A stretch of DNA of 64,000 nt from Blasia pusilla (Eukaryota > Marchantiophyta > Marchantiopsida > Blasiales), in the NCBI GenBank assembly GCA_050084515.1, contig CM114272.1:45508001-45572000 (forward strand), in the 5' to 3' direction. This document shows positions 10,657-22,639 of the stretch, piece after piece. The notes beneath the pieces were generated by a model. It saw nothing but the letters and a program-made list of their open reading frames with translations, searched no databases and was not told the origin of the DNA. The position numbers were made by a program, and so were the translations under genes. The first letter of the stretch is position 1. Every line of letters starts with the position of its first letter.

Positions 10657-13010
10657 TTACGATTCAAACATTCAAATTAAAAAAATACTACATCCGAAAC
10701 ATAATATAAAAAAATCTTGATTGAAATAAAACATTGAAAACTAACTTTCAAACTCAAACTTGCATATAAGTCAATCATATGCCAGTGCAATGCACGGGCA
10801 TCTTATTACGGCCCCTACTATTAGATGTTCCAGCAAGCTTTCAATGGTTGTGGCAACACGTTGGGTCCTAGTGCAGAACCCGGAGAAGGCATGCAGGTGT
10901 CACGATCGAATTGGGACGCTCCGATGTAAGGGATTGACGGAGCGTGTTACATGGGAAGTGATAGGGTTATTAGATAGATTACGTGGGGATTAGCATATGA
11001 GCTACTACATGCGCTATATTTCGTGGAAAGGCTAGCTTCAACGAGGCACGTAACGGAATTGTCAAGGTGTGATTATGCATTTGTGAGCTGTCTTATGAGA
11101 AATGGTGTCTTGAGTAGATCTTTTCCATTTCGGTCAATGAATGTGATGAATGTTGCACGAATGGAATTCCTCTTCTGTCGCTTCAACAAAAATCGTGAAA
11201 TGGCGGCTACTGGTCACAGAAATTGCAAGGTTGCTGCGGAGATCTTCGTACTTAAATCTTCAAGGACATAATTGTTGCTGGAGACGTAGGAGACCTCGCT
11301 CATAAGAGTACACATGAAAATTCTCATAGGAATACACTACCCTGCTTTCGCTGCTTTGTGTGTTATGCAGTAGCCACCAAAGAGTGTAATTCCTTTTCTT
11401 ACGAGTACGTTAGAACTATGATGGGCTATCATGGTATGCGCGGCGGAGGGTCGGCCGCCTATGAGCTCGGGTCACTGTAAAATTGTTGCGTGAGAAATTT
11501 CTCGTTCCTTCGATGTGGTAGTGTGTTTCCTAGTTGTGGCTTTCTGGTGCACTTGTCTTTTATTACTAGTGCTCGTTCATTACGTGCTGTTCGATTGTGC
11601 TCGTCTATCCCGGAGAGCTTCACTTAGCTGCTTTCCTTTGCTGCCACCGCTTGTGTGGGATGTGTGAGTGGACAATCCCTGTCTAACACTTACGGACTTC
11701 AATCTTGCCTTTGGATAGGTTTCTTCAGCTCCTCTCTATCCTCGTTCCGGTGAGTAACGAAAAGTGTCGAGGCATGATGTGTTTCTGCACTGGTAGCCGT
11801 TGTGATACGTTCAGGGCACGAAAAATTCTTGTGTTCGTTCTTGGAAATTCGCACATCCCTCCTACCAGCCCCGAAGCTTATCTATTGGCTACGATTAGCA
11901 CAGTGCTATTGTGCTGCACTTTTGATTGTAGGGTATTGCGGCAGAAATTTTACGGTTGTTTTGTGGTCTATAACCAAGAGACCTGCCCAATCTCTACAAA
12001 TCCGGCTACCACCAATTCTGGTTCTCAAAGGCTGCCCCACTGTATGTGTGCTCACGAGGATTCTAGGTATTATGAATCGCAGCAATTTAAAGAATTTTGA
12101 ACAGCTAATTGTTGCACAGAGCAACGAATGAATTCGCATATTTGATAGGGCGGGGATATGTGTATGCCTTTGTAGATAGTGCGACCCACTTAGTTCCTTA
12201 TCTCTTATTCAGGTGGCACAATAGTGGCATAGTTGATTCGAAAATAAGGCAGCTCTTATTGTGTCGCGGATCAACACATTTTGACACCATCCGGAGATAG
12301 CAAATGGAGAATACCTTCCCTAATCATCCACTCACAGCTCCATGTTGGTATAAAGATTGTCATCACAAAGTGGCGCTTTGATGGATCACCCATCTAGAGC
12401 TTAATCTACAAGTCTACACAAAACTGCCGACTAATATGTCGTGGCTTCTCATTGCGTACAAGTTGTAGGCCTGAATGGAGTCCTTGTCGATTGGTGAGGT
12501 GAGTTGTATGCCACTGATGCTAAGTTTTCAGCGGGAGTCATAAGAGTATCGTGGGTGTGTGCATCCCGAATGTGGTTTCTTTAAGCGTATCTACTTTCAT
12601 TATTTGCTGAATCTAGTTGTTTGTGGATTCTCGTCTAGCCATGAACAACTTGAGTGTGGAGCTTTTGACATGAGCTTACATGTCTCTCGTTATGAGGTGG
12701 AAATTTTGGCAAACTGCACTGTAACTCAGACTTGTAGCTGTTCTTGATTTTCATTTTAGAGTCCATAAGCTCCCACAACTAACGCATCCCCTGTCCTAAA
12801 TGTAACCCCGAGCTCAACTTCAGACCTACTACTGTATGGCTTGAGTAGGACCGATCATTATATTGTGAAATAGCACCTTATCCAATACTACATGTGATAC
12901 TATCGGCATATATGTAACATGCAGTATTAATCCCATAGCTAATCTTAATTCTGCGGCTAGTACCTAGCACTTCGACTTCCATAAATCCATTCTAGTCACT
13001 TCCTTTCATT
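10657..13010. other. No recognised gene (about 2.3 kb)
   Basis: Several short frames exist, the longest 131 codons at 11705-12100, but none shows a motif, a consistent start or conserved flanks. Apart from the Helitron-like hairpin at 10776 I see no element ends. The right part could include an unrecognisable 5' portion of the next Helitron-like element. Confidence 0.35.
10776..10813 (+). other. Degenerate second Helitron-like 3' end
   Basis: GCCAGTGCAATGCACGGGC forms a stem-loop and is followed by ATCTTATTAC, which resembles the CACCTTACTAG tail of the Helitron end 155 bases upstream, with the final CTAG mutated. It may be a remnant of an older Helitron. Confidence is limited because the terminal tetranucleotide is absent. 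Confidence 0.4.
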
Positions 13011-13259
13011 AGTAGAGTGTACATCCATGAGAGGCAGAATTCATTATATGTGAGGGGATCATTGAGCAAGTCACAACTTTTGGTGTATAGAACCAGGGCG
13101 AGGAACTTAGTAAGCTGCATGAGAAGATCCCAGACTAAACCTGTAAGTCCGCATTGGCCAGAGACCTATGACCTCTTTGCAAATGGAGAGTCCACTGCTC
13201 TAAGAAAATAAAGAGTAGGTAGTGTTGTGGATTTTTCGGGTCTGTGTGTTTCTATAGTA

Positions 13260-14140
13260 CAACCTCCAAGTGCATGACGTCTGTAGTTTTGACCAATTTT
13301 TATCCACCCTATGCTTTCTGCAATGGGTACATGAAGCCCTACATTTTTTTGAACCCACAAGGGTTCTACATCTGTACCTATTGTTCACAAACTACACCAC
13401 GGACTGATATGAACCTATATATGACTCCATCACATATCCGCAATATCTTTGAAGTTGACCCTTTATATTTACAACCACTATCCATCATTAATTCAAGGAT
13501 AGGTATACATGCAAAGTACAATAGGTTCCACAAGGGATATTTCTAGGTAACATCTCTATTAGATAATCCGTTGATCTGTTGGGGTGGAGAAGGGGGCAGC
13601 AAAACCAACAAGGAGTTCCTTTACAGCTTGGTAAAAAAGGTTTTTGAAGTGAATTTGCAAATAAATCCGCTCCATAAGAACTACTTTGCATTAATTGAAC
13701 TTCCAAGTCCCACCACGGGATTAGTCATACTTTCCTCGGTTTCAGTTCAAGGAATTATTCAGGCATCTCACGAAAAGGGCACTATCACCCATAGTATGAG
13801 CTCCGACCCATACAATTCTGACATGAATATCCTTCACGATGTGCATTATACCCTACATATACAAAAAAAAACTATCATCAGACATCTTCAATAGTAGTTC
13901 ATTCCATCTAAGACAACAAAGTTATCCACGTTAAAAATTTTTGAGTGACAGTTGTGGTATTTTATCAGAAAGCAGCCTAACCATAAAGACTAGAATCTTC
14001 CCCTTCATATTCCCATACCTACATGGGCACTATTGTGGGGTTGGTTCCTTTGCTAAATATGTGCGACGTTGGACCATGCAATTTTTTACCATATTTACAC
14101 TATATAAGCCCTACTCCCTACTTATGCATCAACTTTGATA
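13260..14140 (+). pseudogene. Probable N-terminal part of the divergent Helitron protein
   Basis: Frames 13244-13546 and 13571-13894 give a nearly continuous protein with YICTYCSQTT (a Cys pair), FEVDPLYLQPLSIIN and LIELPSPTTGLVILS. They lie directly upstream of the Rep core in the same direction. No named domain was recognised; assignment is by position and by the general pattern of a Cys-rich N-terminus in Helitron proteins. Confidence 0.4.
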
Positions 14141-14162
14141 GTCAATTGCTCTTGCCGCTTCA

Positions 14163-14640
14163 ACTAGGTTCTGTATTCTAAATAGGGACTTGAAGAATTT
14201 GAGAAAGGCCAATCCAGAATTATGTGATGAGGAACTTTATGGAAAATTGTGCAAGCATTCTGTGAGTAATCAGCTCACGGGAAGCCCAACATGGTATCGT
14301 CGCCACATGCACGATCTTAGAGCCATGGTGAGGAAATGGGGTATGCCACACTTCTTTCTTACTCTTACCTCTGATGAACTGTCTGATACTAGATGAAGTG
14401 AAGTAGAAGACATTGAGACATTGTAACATAAGATCAATCCTAGTTTCACATGGAGAAATGTCCCTATTGAATGTGGCATGTTATTCCACGTGCAATTACC
14501 TGTATTTATGCACGATTACATCCTTGGTGGTAGCAGGATACTTGGAAGTGTAGTCGATTACCTGTTACGTTATGAACTTTAGGGAAGGGGCAGTCTACCT
14601 TGCCACATGATTCTCTAGTTAAAATTTGAAGACATTGAGT
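14163..14640 (+). pseudogene. Divergent Helitron Rep core (HUH nickase)
   Basis: The text after 14163 reads PELCDEELYGKL, then GSPTWYRRHMHDLRAMVRK and WGMPHFFLTLTSDELSDTR. This is the arrangement seen before the catalytic domain in Helitron2-type Reps. Farther on, near 14570-14610, the frame gives YELQGRGSLPCHMIL with a stop replacing Q; family members have a His-x-His (HUH) metal site here. In this copy the first His has become Pro/Cys, so the metal site looks lost. Frames change repeatedly. Confidence 0.6.
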
Positions 14641-14793
14641 TGACTACATCATAAATCTGGTCTTATATACCATAGTCCCCCATTAGGAATACCACATCCT
14701 TCCATATTGAGAGTTTGTCACATACGAACGTTGTTACAAAATAGTTGCACATATGCAAGCACGGAGTGTGACTGACCCAAAGAAAAAATTCAC

Positions 14794-15760
14794 ATGCCCC
14801 TCATTGTACACTCGAATTCCCTTGTTGATGTAAACATGGATATATGTTCATCCATTGATCCTCTGACTATGCGGTGGAAGTACTACAGGCCGGGCGTAGA
14901 TCACAGAAATGTCATCCCGTACCATCCATTGCTGCTACTATTATGGGGCGCACACATGAATATACAACAGGTGACCAACATTGATTGGTCTTTTTACCTT
15001 ATAAAGTATGGACTCAAGTCTGAGCCGACAGGTGCGGTAAACATTGATAGTGAGTCAACACAGGACCTTGGCCTCGAGGGACTGGATGAAATTCAGTTGC
15101 GAATGATATCACATACAGTGCTGAATAGGCCAGTGTCATCTATAGAGGCAAGAATCACAACTTTGCAAATTCCAATTACATATCGGTCTCAGTTCGTGAC
15201 TTATGTCGACTCAAGTCCTCTGCATAGACGTACAAGCCTTTACCGCAAATCCTACGTGCTTTGTATACATCCCAATGTATCATACTCAAATCATCTTGAA
15301 TGTTTATCTGGTTTGACATTTGCTGGGTATTTTGAAGGCCATGTACTCTTGAAGCAAAAATTGATTTGTTGACACTGATGGCTTGGGCAATCTGGTATAT
15401 ACAACAGATAAAGTTGTTCCCTATATTGAGTACCATCCTCTATACAAGTATAATAAGTTCTTTTATAATGTGTTGTTGTATCATATTACATTTAGAACTG
15501 AAAGGGAGATAATGTCTTCATCGTCATCTGAATGGACTTATGTTCATGAGTGTATCTACATGAATGTAATTACAACGATAGAAGATGTAAATGAAATTCT
15601 CAGGAAACATGCTTTGGAAAATATATGGAGTAGTCTGCATATTAGTGAAGCCATAGCAAAGATAACACTGATATTACATCCATTCCTTAATTGTGACATC
15701 TGCAGTTTTATACTTCCAGGGAATGAGGGCCCATCTACTGCTTATACCCCATCTATCTAG
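14794..15760 (+). pseudogene. Divergent Helitron Rep C-terminal segment with tyrosine pair
   Basis: The best-preserved part, 192 codons open. It shows WKYYRPGVDHRNVIPYHPL at 14875-14930, LLLLWGAHMNIQQVTN, then DWSFYLIKYGLKSEP. The two Tyr residues in YLIKY occupy the place of the catalytic pair. YVDSSPLHRR follows near 15200. A frame change near 15372 leads into a second open stretch (15383-15760) with VVPYIEYHPLYKYNKFFYN and ASTAYTPS-like text before the helicase. No start codon is expected because it is internal to a polyprotein. Confidence 0.6.
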
Positions 15761-15779
15761 GACACCACTCCCATGTTAG

Positions 15780-16740
15780 ATATTGGGCATTTGACATGTG
15801 ACCATGCATTTCTTTTTTATGAACTTAGAGATAGGGCAACTGGATTTGTGCATATTTCAGGTCCTCTTGGAAGTGGGAAGACCTTTTTGTACGATTTATG
15901 ACTCAATTTTGGCATTCACGATATGTCAAAGTAATGCTAACAGCAACCACCGGGATTTCCGCAGTCCGCCTCCATAGTCAAGCAACTACTTTATACTTTG
16001 CCTTTGGTATACCAATAACAAGGGAAGTCTCCCCAATGCATCATGCATTAGACCAATTCTCCCTACTCAAGGCAACACATGTGATTGTGATTGATGAATG
16101 TAGTATGCTTACGCCTCGACTTTCGTAGATAGTTGCAATGAGGTTGAATGAGATATCACCTTCACATGGCTTACAACCATTTTCTTCTAAACTTGTGCTA
16201 CTCTTTGGTTATTTATGCCAATTTCCCCTAGTGTGCAAGCATCAGACAAACCCCTTATGTAGACTTTGCAATTTGACATCATCCCCTTTAATTTAGAATA
16301 CAAAAACATACTCGTTGACCATTGTTTGCCGTCACTCAATAGATCCATAATTTCTTGAGTTTCTTATGACACTTAGATAACGCAGTCCGCTCAAACATGA
16401 GAATGACAGCCAACTTGGGCACTGCTTCATTGAGGAGCATCAGGCTATTGACTTTATTTCCTAGGATACACAAATCATTTATTCACATCGTTCAAATGTG
16501 GACGCTTTCAACCTGATTGCACAATGCCACTTTTTTGGAGAAAATGCCATTATTTATGTGCATGTACAATCTGATTGTCCACTAGATCCCTACTTTGATG
16601 CATGGCTTGCTGATTCTGACTTCCATCAATTGCCTCTACTTGCAATAGGTTCTCAATTTCTTTTGATTGCAAATATTGATATGAAAGTCCCAGATGCGAA
16701 TGGTTCTACTGCCATAGTCCAGAGCACCCCGGCCTAGCTT
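15780..16740 (+). pseudogene. PIF1-like helicase of the divergent Helitron
   Basis: Helicase motifs in order: Walker A ISGPLGSGKTFLYDL at 15855-15899; TATTGISAVRL with a following HSQATT, the PIF1 motif Ia area, at 15940-15990; Walker B VIVIDECSMLT at 16081-16113; LLFGYLCQFPLVC near 16200 (GDxxQFPPV in active members); and RHSIDP plus FLMTLR near 16330-16380. AWLADSDFHQLPLL near 16590 belongs to the region beyond. The last helicase motif (with SQG-type text) was not found before the G1 junction at 17084. At least six stops are present. Confidence 0.6.
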
Positions 16741-17083
16741 GGACGCATGTCACAAAGTTGTGTTTAACAGCCACACTGCAAGTGCTCTACTAATAGTTGG
16801 GAGCATTTTTGAACCTCAAAATCCGACTCTGTCTCATCAGCATGAACTACATCACGTATACTCTCATCCATTATTTATAGCTATGATTTGCTAGTGTGAA
16901 TTGTATCTAACATAGGCATATTCAGGTACCAAAGACTAACCTTGACTTTGCAAACATGATCCTAAGTGAATGCGTGAATTACTTGATGATAACGTTCCCC
17001 AATTCATCACTCCCAGTGATGCATAGTTAAGATATACTGATAGTTTGGGTCTGGAACAACGACACTGGGAGAACGGTATTACT

Positions 17084-17604
17084 TGTCACAAAATTTTAGG
17101 ATAGATCGGAGAGATCTGGTAGAGCGCCTTTTCGAGTAGACTAGGACAGGCTTAGGAGGTCGAGGATGACCTGTTGAGGTCTTGAGAAACCTGAGAGAGC
17201 AGGTTTCCCCTTCGTTTCGGCTCATTTGGAGCCATATAGAGAAACTTACTATTTTGGGTAAGTTTCCATGTTTTGTAGAATTGACTTTCCACTTTTGGAA
17301 GCAACCCTTGACCCGCTACAGCAGGTCAAGAGCCAAGGAGATGACCTACAAACATAGGTTACCGAGGAGAGAGCTTAAGAGAGGGAAGGGGGTATACCTC
17401 AAGGAGAGAGAGCTTGGGAGCTCATTCCCTCTTTGTTGAACCTCTTGGCATGAGGCAGCGGAGCTATGGTCTTGCTTGCCTTGTGTGTGTTACCCAAGCC
17501 TCTAACTAGGAAAAATGAGTTTGGTTTGATATTGAGAGAGACATGTGAGAGTGCACACATTTGAGAGCTATGGTGTTGAGAGAGAGATTGGATCTTGATT
17601 TACA
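17084..17604 (+). repeat. G1 block A1 (5' terminal repeat)
   Basis: Begins TGTCACA and contains the shared text AGGATAGATCGG, TTTCGGCTCATTTGGAGCC and TTGTTGAACCTCTTGG. It ends TTTACA and passes directly into the interior (AAGAGAGAATGAG). No block B follows it here, unlike at 29735 and 49950. Confidence 0.85.
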
Positions 17605-19285
17605 AAGAGAGAATGAGTGAGTGAGAGAGCTTCATGGGGGAGCTCGCTTGTCACTCGCTGGTTTTGCAGGTTGGGGATCATATTTCCCATTTAGCGGTTC
17701 ATGGGAGTGCTCATCGGAGCAAGAGCCGCTTACTTTTAATGTTTCCTTTGCCAATTTTTCGTGTGGAAGAGTGGCGTGTGGAAGCGCTGCCCAATTTTTT
17801 ATAGGGATTGAGTATGGGGTGGAATGCCCCATTCCAATGCTCTCAAGATCATTGTGTAGCTTGCTGATTTGTATTTTCATAGGTTTTACTTTTTTGTTGG
17901 GAGAAATCAGCGCGGAAGCGCTGCCAAATTTTGCGTAGGAGAAAGAGACGTTGGGCTGCACAACAATCCTTATCAATTTTTTGTGGAAAATCAAATGGAA
18001 AAATTCATTTGGCAAGGTCGTAGGTCGGGAAGTGGTGTACGTTGTTGAAGAAATAGTGCACAATTTGGAGATTGGAACACGGAATTATGACCATTTTTGT
18101 TGGGGTGCCATAGCCACCGTTCCAAGGTGTGAGTGAAATCTCCAAAATCCTTGGGTAAAAATCCTTGTTGATAGGTAGAAAAATAAAATCATGTTTCATC
18201 CTAGGGAATAGGACAAAGGGAAATTTCAATTGAAAAAAGAATTTCATTTTTGGGGGTGTTGAACCTCAATTTTAGGAGAGAGTTGTGAGAGGCCCTCAAA
18301 TTGCAATCTATTAGAAGGGTGGCAATCAAGTAAGAGGAAAAAATAGAGAAATCTGGATTTTCAGGGGGTCATTTTAGAGGAAAAAAAAATTTGGGGGAAA
18401 AAGGGGGGCCTGTGGGCGAGCCGCCTCTGCACAACCGCGGAGGCGTAAGCTGGGCGGTAGTCAGATCTTGCCGTTGACTTGGTGGGTTGCTCCGCCACTG
18501 ATTTTTCAGCCGACGTCACCTAACAATTTTCAATTAGAACTTTGCATTCAATGACATGTTACTTGCTTGTTGGAGTCACGGGATCATAGGTTTCTTTCCA
18601 CTTGCTATGTCGTGAGTTGAAAGCCGCTCGACAACGATCGAGTACTGTGCCGTGACGCCCATAGCCGCAACGCGCCGCCGATTGCCGCGTCGTGCCGCTC
18701 GTGGCCGCACCGCACCATCTCAATTGCAGAGCCGCACCATCACTATGGAGCATATTTGTGTTTTGCTATTGAGGAGGGTATGCCGCTTAGTGCCGCACCC
18801 CATTTTTGAGTACTATGCGGTTTGTAGCCATTCCGTGCCACCAGTGCCACACCGTCCTGCCAGACCCGCATCGGACATCGAGGAGATTTGACCATCATCA
18901 TTATCGGGGAAGTACGATTTGCTATTTGGAGGAGTTTGTCTTTGTGACTGAGTTGGAATCTAGGTTTGCAGCTGCTGAGGAGGGACCAACATTTTTTCAG
19001 GTTACCCATTCTCGTCTTTTGCCCTGCACGTGTTAGGAAATTCCGGGTATTCGGCAGTTATTTGAAGATATTGGGTCGTGTAGATTCTGAGAGCATCGTT
19101 GATGTATGGGTTTTGGGGACATAGACCTATGTGAGATGTCAAGAGTTGAGGATGGTTTGTCGATGAGACAATAGATCAGCTGATTTTCCGCACCACGCTC
19201 CTTGTTGCCGCACAGCACACGTCTTAGTGAGAGAGTGTAGATTCAATGCCGCATTTTTAGTTTGAGTGATTGAGGGATTACTGAC
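17605..19285 (+). other. G1 untranslated leader
   Basis: About 1.7 kb without a supported frame. It matches the G3 leader in several blocks: AGCTCGCTTGTCACTCGCTG near 17640, the region around 17860-17940, and a CG-rich CCGCAACGCGCCGCC stretch near 18665. It lacks the 20-bp tandem repeat seen in G3. A primer-binding site of Met-tRNA type was not found directly behind A1. Confidence 0.6.
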
Positions 19286-19517
19286 AAGATTGGGAGTGAT
19301 TGTGTGAGAGGGGCACAAGGGACAGGAGGGCCATCACCACGTCCTTTTGGGATTTTGAGAGGCGAGGTAGTGGACCTGAGAGTAGCTCTGGAAGGTTTAC
19401 GCGGAGTGGTGCGAGGTTTCGAGTGTCTCCACATGAGAGACCATCTCGATCTCTTTATGTGTTGTCTTCAGACAAGGAGAAGCATGTAAAGGAGTGTGTT
19501 AGTGATCCACCGTACAT
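19286..19517 (+). pseudogene. G1 gag, N-terminal fragment
   Basis: The frame with ERGTRDRRAITTSFWDFERR, then PESSSGRFTRSGARF and SRSLYVLSSDKEK matches the start of the G3 gag (62860-63090). It is cut at about 19517. Relative to G3 about 250 bases of gag, up to the YYDPHYVSW region, are missing and replaced by the LTR-C insertion. The start is taken from the G3 alignment; no good ATG context is present. Confidence 0.6.
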
Positions 19518-20904
19518 ATGAGTTTGATAGTTTAGATAATATTTTTTCTGGAATTAGAAGAAACATCCTGAAGTGTTCGTCGGGGCAACTCACATTTGAG
19601 GGAGGGGGTATGTGATACCCACAATTTTGTACTTTTGAAGAAATACATCTTTTTATTCAACAAAGACTTGTATATACACTATGATTTTGATTATTATATA
19701 TTATTATGGAGAAGAATGAGTAAGATTAAAGTGAATCACGAAGCTCCAAGGACAAGGCAGAGAGATAGAAAATCAAGCATTTGCCTAAGAGGAGAGGAGA
19801 ATAAAATAACGAAGTATAAAGACCCAGCAAGAAGCTTCGAAAAGACAACGAAGCTCTGTTAAGAACTTATCTATGAAGTGCTTCGCTCCTGAACGAAGCA
19901 TGAAGAAGAAGAAGAAGAAGAAGAAGAAGAGAAAGAAGCACTTCGCTCTTGAACAAAGCTCGAAGAACGAAGCACCTGGAACAAGAACAAAGAATGGATC
20001 ACTTTGTCTTCAGATCATGAGAAAGAGCTTTGTCCTTAAAAGAAGCAAAAGAGGTCCAGACTTAGCAGCAAAGCGAAGCTAAGATTGACAGTGATTTCAA
20101 GCGACACATAGTTAGAACAGTTAGAATAGGAAAAGGCACAACTCTTTGTATCCGATAAGTAGTTAAGACAGTTTTGTTCTGCGGATTTATAGGGATCTTA
20201 GGAAAAGAGAAGAGCACCATAGATCTAGGTAGTTACAAATGTTGAAGAGACACTAACTTCATCAAGAACGCTTTGAATCTTTGGAACACTCCTACTTCAG
20301 AGAGTATTTAAGAAACAGGAAAGTAGTCATCATCATCATTCTCTTACGAAGTCCTTATGCTGTAGGAATGGTCTGAGCAAGGGAGTAGTACCCTCTCAAG
20401 CTTGTATACACTTTTGAAGCTTTCTCATTCTTGATGGAGTAGTAAAGCACTCATTCATTCATTCTGATGTGTGATGCTTATGTCTGAGTATTCTTTTTGG
20501 GTCTGCAGAGTGAAGAGTGAATCAGGCGAACCTTTCTCATCAATGGAATAATCAACATAGAGTTGTAGGAAATCTGTTTGAAAGAGAGTAGCCTGCCGAG
20601 ACGGATTGAGTTCCGAAAGTACGAGAAGCCAGCTTTCATGTTGAGGTCTCTGTGAGGTTTCTTGATATTGAGAGGAAATCTACCTGAGCATGATGTCAAC
20701 TCCACTAGAGAGAATAGAGGAAAGAAACCTTGGTACTAAGAAAGATCCAAAGATATTGATAAGACATTGAATTTAAATCATACACACTTAAATACAACTA
20801 TTACAACATAATTTTAATTTCGAACTCTCTTTTCATCAAACAATGATCCTCTTGAGGATCGAACTCAGTAAACGACTGTAAAATTGAAACTCTTATACAT
20901 TACA
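19518..20904 (+). mobile_element. LTR family C: 3' end of an element (purine tract plus LTR)
   Basis: An LTR of 1294 bp at 19611-20904 begins TGTGATACCCACAATTTTG and ends CATACATTACA-like (TTATACATTACA). The 93 bases before it (19518-19610) are foreign to gag and end in GAGGGAGGGGG, a good polypurine tract. The unit therefore looks like the 3' end of a truncated element and not a solo LTR. It contains a (AAG)10 run at about 19902-19931. A second copy in reverse orientation lies at 24682-25945. Family C resembles family A in several blocks (for example GTAGCCTGCC and TTGAGGTCT). Confidence 0.7.
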
Positions 20905-21960
20905 CCCACACTATGTGTCATGGACAGAGCCGTTCCCAGATGAGGAGGAGGAGTCAAGAGAGGCTACTTCCTCTTCCAATAGTGATTTTTAGGAGGGGTC
21001 ACTTGCACTGGAGCAGTTGCACCATCTAGTTGGGTTCGTCCTAGGTTCAACCCCATGGTTGACTTCTTCGATGAGTTGAGGAAGAGCTATGAGGGGGTAC
21101 GGACGGAGAAGTTGCGGAGCATCCATGACTTCTAGAGGCGCCTGGAAGAGATTTTGCGTGAGACTTACACTCGCTTGCGCCGGTTGATCAACATCACTCA
21201 GGGGGTGACAGAGGCTCAAGCTATCCAGTCATGGTACGCGATGTTGGACCAGACCCTTCCGACATAGGTGCGGGAGGGGATGCTTCTTACGAACGCCTCC
21301 CCTACGTTGAGAGATGTTTTAAGGACCTCCGAGAACATTGAGCGTAATATGGCGGAGGAGAGCGTAGCCACCATGGGTTCTGGGCGAGAATAATCCCAAT
21401 TTTCTACACCACCTGTGCAACAACGTGGACTCCGAGATAGGTCAACTGTGGCACCACGAGCTCAAGGAGGATACTCAAAGGCCGTGCCATAGAGACCTGC
21501 ACATTCATATGGGGCTCACCACCAACCGCCTATGATTACTTGTTGGTCATGTGGTGGAGCCCATCATCAGCACGATTGCACTTATCAAGGTCATAGACGT
21601 GTGCCTCAGCATGGCAGAGGAGATGGTGTTGCACTAGGAGGTTATCAGTGTGACTATTGTCAAAGGTATGGTCACACACGCACCAGGTGTTTTAGTTTAC
21701 ACCTTGAGTTACATCCGGACCAAGGGCCAGAGAGGGCACCAGAGCAAGAAGCCGGTCCAGGTGGGCCTAGAGATCGTGCACCAGGTGGTCCTGGTGGGGG
21801 ACAAGGAGCTGCAATTGCTTGACAGGGTGGTGGAGCTGCCCGTGGAGGAGGTAGAGTCCCACCACCTAGACGCGTCGAGGGAGATGCTGAGCGTGAGGCT
21901 GGGATGGGTGCTTAGATACACCAGCTACAGGAGCAGATTGCCGCTATGGTATTGAGGTTA
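20905..21960 (+). pseudogene. G1 gag, C-terminal part with two zinc knuckles
   Basis: The capsid/nucleocapsid half of Gag, which packages the element RNA. It resumes at the YVSWTEPF region shared with G3. Near 21150-21330 the Retrotrans_gag-like part appears (REGMLLTNASPTLRD in another frame). The first knuckle near 21538 reads CWSCGGAHHQHDC, a slightly short variant. The second at 21651-21692, CDYCQRYGHTRTRC, is a perfect CX2CX4HX4C. A Gly/Pro/Arg-rich tail follows (GPGGPRDRAPGGPGGG). Frameshifts and stops break it at several places. Confidence 0.8.
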
Positions 21961-22639
21961 CCCGATGCCGGATCCGTGGCATCGACATCATATGGAGCAG
22001 CTAGGGATATGGAGGATCTTGGTTGGATGTGCCACGATGCCTAGATGGAGGGCGCTGCAGTTGTGACGTGTGGAGTAGCCGCAGATTTGGATCCACAATG
22101 AGGGAAAGCCAAGAAACAGATCAGGCTTCCTTAGTCTTTCACGTTGTCTAAGGCGATGAGGACCCCATCGATGGGTCTTGATCAGAGTTTTTGGAGAGTT
22201 GATGATGTTGTTGGTGTGTAGGCAAGGAGGGCAATGGGAGAAGCGAGAATGATGACTCCAATTGCTGATGCTCAAGAGGGGCATGTGTCGAGCACGTTGT
22301 TGGGGGCGGCCACCGTTGTGTACCGCGCTCCTTTATTTTCTACTTTCAATATTATGATGTTGGGAGGTACGCCCGTCGAGTTTTTTCGGCTGGATGCTAT
22401 GCTATGTGAGCATGGAGTTGGAGTTCCTGCATCAGGTTTAGAGGTGATTATAGAGGAGGTGATGGACCTGCCCTTGGAGCTGATGCTCAAGCCGTCCACG
22501 TCAGATTCATGGCAGGCTGCGGCTGCTAGGATGGCGGAGATGCCCGCTAGACCCGTGATAGAGAGTGCCATGGTTCTTCTGGTGTTTTTTTGCTAGATAA
22601 TCGAGGAGAGGTCTTCTAGTTGGTGATTCTACAAGGTAG

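Larger units (their letters stand above)
13010..17083 (+). mobile_element. Second, divergent Helitron-like element, remnant
   Basis: A Rep plus PIF1-like helicase coding region quite unlike the Helitron at 1343-10656. Key text is FFLTLTSDE, VIPYHPLLLLLWGAHMN, ISGPLGSGKTFLYDL and VIDECSMLT, the style found in Helitron2/Helentron-type proteins of fungi, animals and algae. Neither terminus was found; the Ty3/gypsy element G1 begins at 17084 and probably cut off the 3' end. Many stops indicate an old copy. The link to the Helitron2 group rests on motif recall and should be treated as inference. Confidence 0.65.

Noticed and set aside
11705-12131. Overlapping 131- and 109-codon ORFs
   Set aside because: No motif, Cys/His content without order, and no conserved partner in the window.
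17632-18063. Reverse-strand 143-codon ORF in the G1 leader
   Set aside because: The matching region of G3 has a different and shorter frame; no motif; judged chance.
19902-19931. Poly-lysine ORF
   Set aside because: It is the (AAG)10 run inside LTR C.
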